DNA of 50,178 nucleotides. It comes from UBA1081 sp045535305. GTDB lineage: Bacteria; Bacillota; Clostridia; Oscillospirales; Acutalibacteraceae. The stretch is taken from assembly GCA_045535305.1 (NCBI GenBank), contig JAZSLJ010000062.1:1-50178 (forward strand), read 5' to 3'. Below the pieces are notes generated by a model. The model was not told where the DNA came from. It did not search any database and saw only the letters and a list, made by a program, of their open reading frames with translations. This document shows positions 1-7,175 of the stretch, one piece after another. Numbering within the stretch: position 1 is the stretch's first letter; each line of letters opens with the position of its first letter. The position numbers and the translations under genes are program-made.

Positions 1-2
1 AC

Positions 3-839
3 GAAGTAGCAAAGAAGTGCTATTCATCAAGTTATCATTTTCAGCGTGTGTTCAGTATTCTTTGCGGCTTCACTTTGGGTGAATATATCCGCAACCGCAG
101 ATTGACTCTTGCCGGCAGAGAGCTTGCAACAACCAATGCAAAAGTAATTGATGTTGCAATTAAATACGGTTATGAAAGTCCTGACAGTTTTGCAAAAGCG
201 TTTCAGAAGTTTCACGATATATTGCCTTCGCAAGCTCGAAGTAACGGCAGTAATCTTAAATCCTTTTCCCGTCTTGTACTGAATTTTTCTTTGGAAGGCG
301 GTACAACTATGAACTATCGTATTGAAACAAAACCTGCACAGACACTTCTCGGTTACAAAAAACGATTCAGCGGAACTCCTTATGATGAATCAAGGCAACA
401 GCAGGAAAGTGCTTTTTTTACGACAACAAGAGCACACCAGTGGATGCTCAAAGGAATGAGCAACGATAAAATGTCGGATTATTGTGTTCTTTCAAACTTT
501 GATGATGACGGATATGATTTTTACATTTCAGTCACAACAGATGATTATGAACGTGATAATTTACACAACTCCGAAGTTACGGGAATTGACTTTATGGGAA
601 AGTTTGGTTTCGAAGAAATCATTATCCCCGAAAGAACTTATCTTGTTTTTGAAACTGAAAAGACAAAGAGGCCTATTCCCGAATACTTTGATATCCGCAA
701 ACAGATTGCAGCAGAGTGGTTGTCAAATGACGAATATCAGATAAGTAACGCACCCGAACTTGCTGTTTACCATTGGGGAATCGTTGGAGGATATAACGGA
801 AGAACAATCGAAATATGGATTCCAATTGAAAAGAAATAA
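3..839 (+). CDS. AraC-family regulator with GyrI-like effector domain (5' partial)
   Basis: The reading frame is open from the first bases of the window, so the gene begins upstream and only its 3' part is seen. The first ~75 residues are the second half of an AraC-type DNA-binding domain: the frame reads through SSSYHFQRVF, GEYIRNRRLT and a second helix-turn-helix around VIDVAIKYGYESPDSFAKAF. After a short linker, the last ~180 residues (from MNYRIETKPAQTLLGYK) match the GyrI-like/bacterial activator effector-binding fold, ending in the typical WIPIEKK. This Rob/BmrR-like architecture usually senses small hydrophobic or drug-like ligands. An internal ATG at 310 could in principle start a free-standing GyrI-like protein, but the continuous fusion is the usual arrangement. 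The gene is followed at once by a terminator. Whether it belongs to the neighbouring mobile element or to the host flank cannot be decided here. Confidence 0.85.
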   Translation, partial: EVAKKCYSSSYHFQRVFSILCGFTLGEYIRNRRLTLAGRELATTNAKVIDVAIKYGYESPDSFAKAFQKFHDILPSQARSNGSNLKSFSRLVLNFSLEGGTTMNYRIETKPAQTLLGYKKRFSGTPYDESRQQQESAFFTTTRAHQWMLKGMSNDKMSDYCVLSNFDDDGYDFYISVTTDDYERDNLHNSEVTGIDFMGKFGFEEIIIPERTYLVFETEKTKRPIPEYFDIRKQIAAEWLSNDEYQISNAPELAVYHWGIVGGYNGRTIEIWIPIEKK

Positions 840-846
840 TAATTTC

Positions 847-878
847 TGCTCTCACGAGAGTGAGAGCATTTTCATTTT
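847..878 (+). terminator. Rho-independent terminator of the AraC/GyrI gene
   Basis: A perfect 9-bp stem TGCTCTCAC (847-855) / GTGAGAGCA (860-868) with loop GAGA starts 8 bases after the stop codon. It is followed by an interrupted T-rich tract. Confidence 0.8.
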
Positions 879-892
879 CAGAAAGTATTTTG

Positions 893-966
893 TGACGTCA
901 AATCTGCCGTCAACTCACCGAGAACTCAGAATATTTTTGAAAATATGACATCACTTCTGCCGTCAA
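893..966. repeat. Pair of 21-bp imperfect direct repeats
   Basis: Positions 893-913 and 946-966 carry the same 21-bp sequence at 18 of 21 positions. Both begin TGACRTCA and end TCTGCCGTCAA. They lie 53 bp apart, just upstream of the promoter at 996. They could be operators or part of an element end; nothing decides this. Confidence 0.55.
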
Positions 967-995
967 AAATAATTTGAAAATTTTTACGAAGCCTA

Positions 996-1025
996 TTGAC
1001 AAACAAATGTTCTATATGGTATAGT
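996..1025 (+). promoter_or_regulatory. Sigma-A-type promoter for the structured RNA
   Basis: A consensus -35 TTGACA (996-1001), an 18-bp spacer and TATAGT (1020-1025) point into a 440-bp stretch without an open reading frame. A transcript would begin near 1032. Confidence 0.7.
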
Positions 1026-1031
1026 AAGTTA

Positions 1032-1296
1032 AATTTAAATTGACAAGTGAATATTGATGTGATTTATTGCGGATATGAGTCCGCATAAAGCTGGCGATAT
1101 GCTAAGAGAAAATTATCGCACTCCTCACCTTTGTTGATACTGTACGTGGCTAATGCTTCAGGTGATGCGGGATTAGAAAACAGTATGCCTTTGAGATTAT
1201 TTTAAATTTCAAAGCCGTTACATAAGACATCATTTGTAAAAGCGAGAGCAATGCTCCCGCCGATTGATGCTGTCTGTGTGACGGCTTTTTTGTTTT
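1032..1296 (+). ncRNA. Candidate structured non-coding RNA or long leader ending in a terminator
   Basis: No supported reading frame lies here, but there is much self-complementarity. Stems seen are TGCGGA/TCCGCA (1068-1073/1080-1085), GCGATA/TATCGC (1094-1099/1114-1119), ATACTGT/ACAGTAT (1137-1143/1180-1186) enclosing CTAAT/ATTAG (1150-1154/1172-1176), and a possible pseudoknot CACCT (1126-1130) with AGGTG (1160-1164). The last domain is a long rod: AAAGCCGT/ACGGCTTT (1211-1218/1281-1288) closes over GACA/TGTC and a near-perfect GCGAGAGC/GCTCCCGC hairpin (1242-1249/1253-1260), followed by TTTTTTGTTTT. A consensus promoter lies just upstream. It matches no riboswitch class I can recognise by eye. 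It may be a free small RNA or an attenuating leader for the mobile-element genes downstream. Confidence 0.5.
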
Positions 1297-1473
1297 GCTC
1301 AAATTTATTTCAGAACTGTAAAAAATGCAGAAATCAAATTGGAGAGTGTTTGATTTATAGCTGCATCGTTTCAAAAATTTCTGTCGGATGAAACTTTCTT
1401 TTTACAGTTGTTCACCTATGAAAAATCGTTCAAAAAAGCCGCCTTTTGAAAAAATAATTTTTTGGAAAGGAGG
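1297..1473 (+). other. Non-coding spacer with a hairpin ahead of a strong ribosome-binding site
   Basis: Nothing coding is seen here. An inverted repeat TTCAAAA (1429-1435) / TTTTGAA (1444-1450) with loop AAGCCGCC stands just before the ribosome-binding site GGAAAGGAGG (1464-1473) of the next gene. Confidence 0.4.
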
Positions 1474-1481
1474 TTTATGTT

Positions 1482-1787
1482 TTGAAAACAGGCTTGAAGA
1501 AATCTCAGAAGACAACCGAGATATTTTTTGACGAAGCCAGTCCGATTATTATCGTGTCAACCTACAACACGGATTTGAAAAATCGTCTATCGGCATATTC
1601 AGAAAAACATCCGGACTTGTGCAAGCTGGTTGACGATTCCGAAGACGGAAGATTGATGTTTGAGATTGAAAAAGGAAGATTTTGTTTCAGACTCACAGAG
1701 CCATATAGTAAAGAACGACGCTCTGCTGCAAGTGAGTTTGCGAAGAAACAAAAACATAAGTTGCGAAATCTCAACAGCAAAAAATAA
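1482..1787 (+). CDS. Small conserved mobile-element protein of unknown function
   Basis: A 101-residue basic protein. The start is a TTG 8 bases after GGAAAGGAGG. The ATG at 1477 is followed after one codon by TGA, so it cannot be the start, though it makes a two-codon reading frame that overlaps the real start. I recognise the pattern (KTTEIFFDE near the N-terminus, NTDLKNRL, HPDLCKL, FEIEKGRFCFRLTEPYSKERR, AASEFAKK near the C-terminus) as a small protein common in clostridial conjugative and mobilisable elements, usually annotated only as hypothetical. No catalytic motif, signal peptide or membrane segment is visible. It sits between the candidate RNA and the ParB-like operon. Its role is unknown. 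Confidence 0.75.
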   Translation: MKTGLKKSQKTTEIFFDEASPIIIVSTYNTDLKNRLSAYSEKHPDLCKLVDDSEDGRLMFEIEKGRFCFRLTEPYSKERRSAASEFAKKQKHKLRNLNSKK

Positions 1788-1800
1788 ATGGCATCTGTCT

Positions 1801-1973
1801 CAGCGAGCAATGGATTTGTCCCGTCAAATCCGCTTGCCAAGACTTTTTTGATGCCGTGTCATCAGTCTTAGCAAGCACTGAATTTGTAGCCACAGATGCT
1901 TGTTTCAACTTTTCAAGTCTCAACAAGCACTGAATCTGTACGGACAAATCCGCTTGTCAGGGATAGTTCCCTG
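1801..1973. repeat. Three related imperfect palindromes plus a small hairpin upstream of the ParB-like gene
   Basis: Three ~37-bp units at about 1801-1838, 1868-1905 and 1919-1958 share the pattern AGCAAGCACTGAATYTGT on the left and CAAATCCGCTTGY on the right, so each unit is bounded by CAAGC...GCTTG. Copy 1 has an extra 7-bp stem GGATTTG/CAAATCC. The spacing is ~67 and ~51 bp. A separate hairpin CAGGGA/TCCCTG (1958-1963/1968-1973) follows. This 230-bp gap has no gene. Iterated palindromes ahead of a DNA-binding protein gene suggest binding sites, but that is inference. Confidence 0.6.
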
Positions 1974-2017
1974 AAACCCTTAAAGAAAAATATTTAACAA
2001 AGAAAGGAAGTTTTAAA

Positions 2018-2911
2018 ATGAAAGTATTTGAAACTAAAGTAACAATGGACAATGTAAAAATTAATTTGATTAAACCGATGACCAATTCTCCGTTCACCGT
2101 CAAGGAGGATGAAGATATGCAGAAGCTTCGTGAGAGCATCAGTCAGTTCGGTTTACTCAGTCCGATTGTCATAAGGCAACTGCCCGACACAAATGAATAT
2201 GAGATTGTCTGCGGCAACCGCCGTTTGCAAATTCTCAACGAGCTCGGTTATGAAACTGTACCCGTTCTTATCAACAACTTATCCGATGATGAAGCGTTGG
2301 TTGCGATGATTGATTCCAATCTCTGCCACCGTGAACATATCTTGCCGAGTGAAAAAGGTATCGCTTACAAATTAAAACTCGATGCAATGAAACGACAAGG
2401 TTACCGAACTGATTTAGATGAGCCAACTTCTGCAACAGTGTTGCAGAAGTTAAAGGGTGAAACGTCAATTCAAAAATTATCCGAGCAAAGCGGTGACAGC
2501 AGAGAAACAATCCGTCATTATATCCGTCTGACATATCTTATTTCTGAACTACTTAACCTCGTTGATGAAAGCAGAATCGCTATGCGACCTGCGGTTGAAC
2601 TTTCGTATCTGACACCCGATGAACAGCAGATGGTTTATGCGATGTATTACAGCGATGAGGTAACACCATCATACTCACAGGCACAGCGTATGCGTAAGCT
2701 TTCGGAAGAGGGCGAGCTGAATCAAGATAAGCTGTTTGAAATTCTATCAGTACCCAAGCCAAATCAAAAGCCTGTGCTGAAATTATCTGTTGAGCGATTG
2801 CAAAAGATTGCACCTAAAGTTAATGAAGCTGAACTTGAAAACTTTGTTATCAAGGCTTGCGATTACTATTACAGACATCTTATGAAAGTGAGGGACAAAG
2901 GGTCGAGGTGA
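2018..2911 (+). CDS. ParB/Spo0J-like DNA-binding protein of the mobile element
   Basis: A 297-residue protein with the ParB N-terminal nuclease-like fold at about residues 15-105. The regions KLRESISQFGLLSPIVIR, EIVCGNRRLQILNELGY (ParB box II, with GNRR in place of GERR) and NLCHREHILPSEKGIAYK are all present. A helix-turn-helix follows around residues 150-175 (TSIQKLSEQSGDSRETIRHY), then a helical C-terminus. The start ATG follows AAAGGAAG. The gene overlaps the next start by GTGA, so the pair should be translationally coupled. In integrated elements ParB-like proteins of this kind act in partition, stabilisation or transcription control; no ParA is nearby. A homologue's last 18 codons appear at the right edge of the window in the same gene order. 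Confidence 0.85.
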   Translation: MKVFETKVTMDNVKINLIKPMTNSPFTVKEDEDMQKLRESISQFGLLSPIVIRQLPDTNEYEIVCGNRRLQILNELGYETVPVLINNLSDDEALVAMIDSNLCHREHILPSEKGIAYKLKLDAMKRQGYRTDLDEPTSATVLQKLKGETSIQKLSEQSGDSRETIRHYIRLTYLISELLNLVDESRIAMRPAVELSYLTPDEQQMVYAMYYSDEVTPSYSQAQRMRKLSEEGELNQDKLFEILSVPKPNQKPVLKLSVERLQKIAPKVNEAELENFVIKACDYYYRHLMKVRDKGSR

Positions 2912-3186
2912 AAAATTTATGGAGAAAATTAAAATTGCGATTTATTGAAACGATAAGTAACACCAGAGCCGAAATTAAACTCAACAAAGATGACGATGCA
3001 AACGAATATGTCATCAACGGTGTCCGTTATATTGTTTCAACCCGTTTCAGTAAAACCGAAAACAAAACTATGAAAGAAAAATTATCAGAATTTATCGGTA
3101 GCGATTTCGCACATTTGACAACCAACGAAGATGAAAATACAATACAAGCGGAATATGTATGTTCGACTGCCGGAAAGGAGGACTAA
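2908..3186 (+). CDS. tnpW: TnpW-like transposon-encoded accessory protein
   Basis: About 92 residues from the GTG at 2908, which overlaps the stop codon of the ParB-like gene. An earlier in-frame start at 2857 would lie inside that gene and is less likely. The core pattern is YVINGVRYIVSTRFS, then a run of KTMKEKLSEFI and SDFAHLT. I take this to be the small TnpW family found next to TnpX recombinases in Tn4451-like elements. Its stop codon overlaps the recombinase start by one base (TAATG), with AAAGGAGG inside its last codons. The function is not established; by position it may modulate excision. The copy at 49810-50121 matches it closely in the core (NGVRYIV, ENKTMKEK, FIGSDFAHLT) and diverges at both ends. 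Confidence 0.75.
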   Translation: MKNLWRKLKLRFIETISNTRAEIKLNKDDDANEYVINGVRYIVSTRFSKTENKTMKEKLSEFIGSDFAHLTTNEDENTIQAEYVCSTAGKED

Positions 3187-4895
3187 TGCAGTCAAACAAT
3201 GTAGGAATTACTGCTCTCTATTGTCGTCTTTCCAGAGATGACGGCAACAAAGAAAATGAGAGTAACTCCATCGAGAATCAAAAAATCATGTTGGCGAGGT
3301 ACGCTCAGGAAAAGGGCTTTGAGAACACACGGTTCTATGTTGATGACGGTTTTACAGGAACAAACTTCAACCGACCTGACTTCAAACGAATGATGGGGGA
3401 TGTAGAAGCGGGATATATCTCAACCATTATTGTTAAGGATATGTCTAGATTCGGAAGAAACTATGTTGAGGTTGGTCTTTACACAGAATCATACTTCCCC
3501 GAAAACAATATCCGCTTCATCGCCATTACAGATTTGGTTGACAGTGCTGACGGTGAAAATGAAATCATCCCGTTCAAAAATGTTATGAACGAGATGTATG
3601 CAAGAGATATTTCAAAGAAGGTACGCTCAGCAAAAAGAATCAGAGGTAATATGGGTGAGCCGTTATCTCAACCGCCTTACGGATATATGAAAAGCCCTGA
3701 AAATACTAAAAGATGGATAATAGAACCGGGTGCCTCAGCAGTTGTCAAAGAAATCTTCAGGCTTTATCTTGAAGGCTACGGTCAAGACAAAATTGCAAGA
3801 ACATTGCAGGACAGAGAAATCAAAAACTGTACCGCATATTGGAAGGACAGAGGTATCGGCAGAGGCGGTAAAAAGGTACAGCCCAATCCGTACAAATGGA
3901 AAAGTTCAACTATCGGTCAGATTTTATCCCGTCAAGAATACTGTGGAGATGTAATCAATTTCAAGACATACTCAAAATCTTTCAAAAACAAAACAAGACA
4001 CTTGAATCCCGAAGAGAACTTGAAGATTTTCAAAGATGTTCATGAGCCGATAATTGACCGTGAAACTTTTGAAAGAGTACAGCAGCTTGTAAAGAAATGC
4101 AAACAAAGAGACCCTAAACCGGAAAATGCTAAAAAGAACATATTTTGTGATTTTCTGCGGTGTGCCGATTGCGGTAAAAAGCTATGGTTTCATGTAAACA
4201 CACGAAACAAAGACATTCACTATTTCAGTTGTTCCAACTACTACAAGGATTACAGAGGCAGCTGCAAGAGCAGGCATTATGTCAGAGCAGATGCGATTGA
4301 ACAAATTGTAATGCTTGAACTTAAAAAGATGGTATCATATCTGAAATATGACGAAGAAGCCTTTGCGGAAATACTGTCACAGAAAACCAACAAGGATATG
4401 CTTACGGAGCAAAAGTATTTGCAGAGCGAATTGCAGAGATGTCTGTCAAGACAGGAAAAGGTAGCAACTCTGTATGAGAAGCTCTATGAGGATAACGCAA
4501 GCGGCAAGGTTACAGACGAATGGTTTATGCATATGTCACGCAAATATGAGGTTGAGAGAGCAGAACTGAAAGTCAGAATTTCCAAACTGCGTGATGATAT
4601 TATCCTTTTGAAAAACAAAGAGCAGGACAAAGAAACCTTTGTTTCAGCAATACGAAAGTTTATGCGTATGGAAACCATAACTGCGCCATTGCTTCACGAA
4701 CTCATTGACCATATTGATGTTTATGAAACAGAGGGAACGGGAAAAAACAAAACGCAGAGAATAGTAATTTACTACCGATTTGTGGGTTATATTGAACTGC
4801 CCATACAAGAGGAAGAACTGTTCAGCAACGATACCCGTCAAGGAGTAGCAGTGACTTATATACCAAAAGCATTACCCGAAAGCGTAACGGCATAA
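3186..4895 (+). CDS. tnpX: Large serine recombinase (TnpX type)
   Basis: 569 residues, a normal length for large serine recombinases. The N-terminal resolvase domain has the catalytic serine at residue 16 in YCRLSRDD, then YVDDGFTGTNFNRP, VKDMSRFGRNY and the MNEMYARDISKKVRS helix. The recombinase domain follows (GEPLSQPPYGYMK, then RQEYCGDVINFKTYSKSFKN), then a zinc ribbon (CADCGKKLW...CSNYYKDYRGSCKSRHYVRAD). A long coiled-coil region makes up about residues 400-500. The start ATG has AAGGAGG 5-6 bases upstream and overlaps the tnpW stop. The enzyme should excise and integrate the element without needing long homology. The same catalytic and zinc motifs recur in the recombinase at 48147-49823, which has clearly diverged. 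The C-terminal end faces a tRNA-Tyr gene. Confidence 0.95.
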   Translation: MQSNNVGITALYCRLSRDDGNKENESNSIENQKIMLARYAQEKGFENTRFYVDDGFTGTNFNRPDFKRMMGDVEAGYISTIIVKDMSRFGRNYVEVGLYTESYFPENNIRFIAITDLVDSADGENEIIPFKNVMNEMYARDISKKVRSAKRIRGNMGEPLSQPPYGYMKSPENTKRWIIEPGASAVVKEIFRLYLEGYGQDKIARTLQDREIKNCTAYWKDRGIGRGGKKVQPNPYKWKSSTIGQILSRQEYCGDVINFKTYSKSFKNKTRHLNPEENLKIFKDVHEPIIDRETFERVQQLVKKCKQRDPKPENAKKNIFCDFLRCADCGKKLWFHVNTRNKDIHYFSCSNYYKDYRGSCKSRHYVRADAIEQIVMLELKKMVSYLKYDEEAFAEILSQKTNKDMLTEQKYLQSELQRCLSRQEKVATLYEKLYEDNASGKVTDEWFMHMSRKYEVERAELKVRISKLRDDIILLKNKEQDKETFVSAIRKFMRMETITAPLLHELIDHIDVYETEGTGKNKTQRIVIYYRFVGYIELPIQEEELFSNDTRQGVAVTYIPKALPESVTA

Positions 4896-4900
4896 AACGC

Positions 4901-4933
4901 AAAAAGGTCGCAGACCGTAAAAAGTCTGCGACC
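4901..4933 (-). terminator. Hairpin terminator at the recombinase 3' end, oriented from the tRNA side
   Basis: A 10-bp perfect stem GGTCGCAGAC (4906-4915) / GTCTGCGACC (4924-4933). The T-tract (TTTTT, complement of 4901-4905) follows it only on the minus strand. It would therefore stop transcription entering the recombinase gene from the tRNA operon. The plus strand has no T-run after it. Confidence 0.7.
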
Positions 4934-4958
4934 AATAAAAATATGTTATTTATCAAAG

Positions 4959-4997
4959 AAAAAGAGTGTTCACAACTTGAATCCGTTATGAACACTC
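4959..4997 (-). terminator. Terminator of the tRNA-Thr/tRNA-Tyr operon
   Basis: On the minus strand, right after the tRNA-Tyr CCA end, a 9-bp stem GAGTGTTCA / TGAACACTC (4964-4972/4989-4997) is followed by TTTTTC. Its outer stem and the ATAAC at the loop resemble the terminator after tRNA-Pro at 48044. Confidence 0.8.
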
Positions 4998-5001
4998 GAA
5001 A

Positions 5002-5086
5002 TGGTGGAAGAGGGTGGATTCGAACCACCGAAGTCGTTGACAACAGATTTACAGTCTGCCCCCTTTGGCCACTCGGGAACTCTTCC
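5002..5086 (-). tRNA. tRNA-Tyr (anticodon GTA)
   Basis: 85 nt, class II. The acceptor stem pairs GGAAGAG with CTCTTCC, the discriminator is A and CCA is encoded. The anticodon loop reads CTGTAAA. There is a long variable arm and a T-loop GGTTCGAATCC. It lies 34 nt downstream of tRNA-Thr in the same operon. The recombinase element abuts its 3' flank. Confidence 0.95.
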
Positions 5087-5120
5087 GTTTATTAATTTGT
5101 TGCTTTTGAGGATAAAAAAA

Positions 5121-5196
5121 TGGAGCTGGTGGACGGACTCGAACCCCCGACCTGCTGATTACAAATCAGCTGCTCTACCAACTGAGCTACACCAGC
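5121..5196 (-). tRNA. tRNA-Thr (anticodon TGT)
   Basis: 76 nt with encoded CCA. The acceptor stem pairs GCTGGTG with CACCAGC. The D-arm is GCTCAGTTGGTAGAGC, the anticodon loop is TTTGTAA and the T-arm contains GGTTCGAGTCC. It is the first gene of the minus-strand tRNA pair. Confidence 0.95.
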
Positions 5197-5216
5197 AACT
5201 CTCAATCGCGAGTCAT

Positions 5217-5245
5217 AATATATCACATTAAAATTGAATTGTCAA
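5217..5245 (-). promoter_or_regulatory. Promoter of the tRNA-Thr/tRNA-Tyr operon
   Basis: On the minus strand TTGACA (complement of 5240-5245) is separated by 17 bp from TATATT (complement of 5217-5222), about 20 bases before the tRNA-Thr 5' end. Confidence 0.75.
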
Positions 5246-5331
5246 TACTTTTTTTTGATTTTCTGCATTTTTTTCAATTTTCTTTAAATTTATTAATGTT
5301 ATATATCTTAAAAATATTTTGATTAAAAGTC

Positions 5332-5360
5332 TTGTACATCGTTTTTTGCTGTGCTATAAT
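5332..5360 (+). promoter_or_regulatory. Promoter of the aminotransferase-ispF-cdaA operon
   Basis: TTGTAC (5332-5337), a 17-bp spacer and a consensus TATAAT (5355-5360) lie 54 bases before the start codon, in AT-rich sequence with no other gene. Confidence 0.75.
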
Positions 5361-5414
5361 AAGATGATTTATAATAGCATTATTATATAAATTTTTATTA
5401 TAGGTGGTACACTA

Positions 5415-6686
5415 ATGAAAAAATTATGCGAATTTTCAAAGGAAGAATTACTGGAATTTTCCAAAGAGGCTCAGGCTCGTTACGATGAATTCAAAGCCAG
5501 AGGCCTCACAATAGATATGTCAAGAGGTAAGCCTGGTCCCGAACAGCTTGATGTTGCTCAGGCTGATTTTGCAAAAGCCTTTGAGCTTACCGATTATACA
5601 AGCAAAACAGGCTTTGATTGCCGTAACTACGGTCTGCTTGACGGTATTGCAGAGTCAAAGGAGCTTTTTGCTTCACTTTTAGGCGTTGAACCCAAAAATA
5701 TCATCATCGGCGGTAACGCAAGTCTTGAGCTTATGTTCAGCTTTATCAGCCAGTGCTGTTCACACGGTATTGCAGGCGGTACTCCTTGGTCAAAGCTTGA
5801 TGAGGTTAAATTTATTGCAGTTGTTCCCGGTTATGACCGTCATTTTGCTATTGCTGAATATTTCGGCATCAAAATGGTTAACGTACCCATCAGCGAAACA
5901 GGCCCCGATATGGATATGGTTGAGGAGCTTATCAAGGACGAATCAGTTAAAGGTATGTTCTGTGTTCCCAAGTATTCAAACCCCGACGGATTTACATATT
6001 CTGCAGAAACAGTTGAAAGGCTTGCAAAAATGCAGCCCGCAGCAAAGGATTTCAGAGTTATCTGGGACAATGCATATATCATCCACGATCTTTACGATAC
6101 ATCCGACGAGCTTGTTAATATTTTTGATGCGGCTAAAAAGTACGGCACAGAGGATAATTTTGTTGAGTTCTGTTCAACATCAAAAATCACATTCCCCGGT
6201 TCGGGTGTGTCTGCTCTTGCGGCTTCCGAAAACAATGTTAAAGAGATTCTTGCAAGACTTACCATACAGATCATCAGCTACGACAAGATGAATCAGCTTC
6301 GCCACAGCTATGTTTTCCCCGATGTTGATTCACTCAAGGCTATTATGAAAAAGCATGCTGACGTATTAAGACCTAAGTTTGACGCTGTTCTTGATGTGCT
6401 TGATGCGGAGCTTGGCGGTCTTGGTATTGCATCATGGCACAAGCCCAACGGCGGTTATTTTATCAGCCTTAACGTTGATAAGGGTAGTGCAAAATATGCA
6501 GGTCAGCTTTGCAAGGAAGCAGGTCTTACACTCACAGGTGTCGGCGCAACGTTCCCCTATAAGAATGACCCCGATGACAGAAATATCAGAATTGCACCTT
6601 CTTATCCCAGCGTTGAGGATTTAAAAGCATCAGCAGAGCTTCTTTGTATTGCAGTAAAGCTTGCAGCAGTTAAAGAACTGTTATGA
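5415..6686 (+). CDS. Class Ic PLP-dependent aspartate-type aminotransferase
   Basis: 423 residues. The N-terminal motif RGLTIDMSRGKPGPEQLD and the overall layout match the type Ic aspartate aminotransferase family (Pfam Asp_aminotransf) rather than AspC. The PLP region is recognisable: GGNASLELM binds phosphate, YSNPDGFTYS is the NPxG-like loop, WDNAY carries the cofactor-facing aspartate and tyrosine, and FCSTSKITFPG holds the Schiff-base lysine. Its expected role is reversible amino transfer between aspartate or a related amino acid and 2-oxoglutarate in the cytosol. The start has AGGTGG ahead of it, and the stop overlaps the ispF start as ATGA. No metabolic partner sits beside it, so substrate choice is inferred from family only. 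Confidence 0.88.
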   Translation: MKKLCEFSKEELLEFSKEAQARYDEFKARGLTIDMSRGKPGPEQLDVAQADFAKAFELTDYTSKTGFDCRNYGLLDGIAESKELFASLLGVEPKNIIIGGNASLELMFSFISQCCSHGIAGGTPWSKLDEVKFIAVVPGYDRHFAIAEYFGIKMVNVPISETGPDMDMVEELIKDESVKGMFCVPKYSNPDGFTYSAETVERLAKMQPAAKDFRVIWDNAYIIHDLYDTSDELVNIFDAAKKYGTEDNFVEFCSTSKITFPGSGVSALAASENNVKEILARLTIQIISYDKMNQLRHSYVFPDVDSLKAIMKKHADVLRPKFDAVLDVLDAELGGLGIASWHKPNGGYFISLNVDKGSAKYAGQLCKEAGLTLTGVGATFPYKNDPDDRNIRIAPSYPSVEDLKASAELLCIAVKLAAVKELL

Positions 6687-7159
6687 TAAGAATAGGCCAC
6701 GGTTACGATGTACACCGTTTTGCTGAAAACAGAGATCTGATTCTCGGCGGTGTAAAAATTGAATATGATATGGGATTGCTGGGTCATTCCGATGCGGATG
6801 TTTTGCTTCACGCCGTTTCAGACGCACTTCTTGGTGCGGCGGCGTTGGGTGATATCGGTACACATTTTCCCGACAGTGATGACAGATACAAGGGTATCGA
6901 CAGCATGATACTTTTAAAGCACGTTGTTTCGCTTTTGGAAGAAAAAGGCTACCGCGTTGGCAATATTGACGCTACGGTTATAGCTCAGCAGCCGAAAATC
7001 GGTAAATTTACCCGACAGATGGCAGAGAATATTGCCTATGCGTGCAAAATTGATGCATCTGCAGTTAATGTGAAGGCTACCACCGAGGAAAAGCTCGGTT
7101 TTACCGGCAGATTGGAAGGCATTTCCGCCCATGCGGTGTGTCTTATTGAAACACTTTGA
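6683..7159 (+). CDS. ispF: 2-C-methyl-D-erythritol 2,4-cyclodiphosphate synthase
   Basis: 158 residues, normal length. It cyclises CDP-methylerythritol 2-phosphate in the non-mevalonate (MEP) isoprenoid pathway. The metal ligands DVH in RIGHGYDVHRF and the histidine of LLGHSDADVLLHA are present. So are the family motifs LGDIGTHFPDSD, IGKFTRQMAENIA and KATTEEKLGFTGR. It is coupled to the aminotransferase gene through ATGA overlap and is followed 16 bases later by cdaA. No ispD is in the window. Confidence 0.96.
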   Translation: MIRIGHGYDVHRFAENRDLILGGVKIEYDMGLLGHSDADVLLHAVSDALLGAAALGDIGTHFPDSDDRYKGIDSMILLKHVVSLLEEKGYRVGNIDATVIAQQPKIGKFTRQMAENIAYACKIDASAVNVKATTEEKLGFTGRLEGISAHAVCLIETL

Positions 7160-7175
7160 CAGAAGGTGATTTTTA

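Noticed and set aside
3..839. AraC/GyrI gene as a truncated pseudogene
   Set aside because: The missing 5' part is due to the window edge; the frame is open to base 3 and the rest is intact.
1477..1485. ATG directly after the strong ribosome site as start of the small element protein
   Set aside because: ATG at 1477 is followed by one codon and TGA. The TTG at 1482 gives the full frame and has the better spacing.
3159..3186. Earlier start of the first recombinase inside tnpW
   Set aside because: The ATG at 3186 has AAGGAGG in place and its product aligns with the N-terminus of the second recombinase (MQSxNxGITA).
4901..4933. Hairpin as the recombinase's own terminator
   Set aside because: On the plus strand no T-run follows the stem; the T-run is only on the minus strand, so it acts for transcription from the tRNA side.
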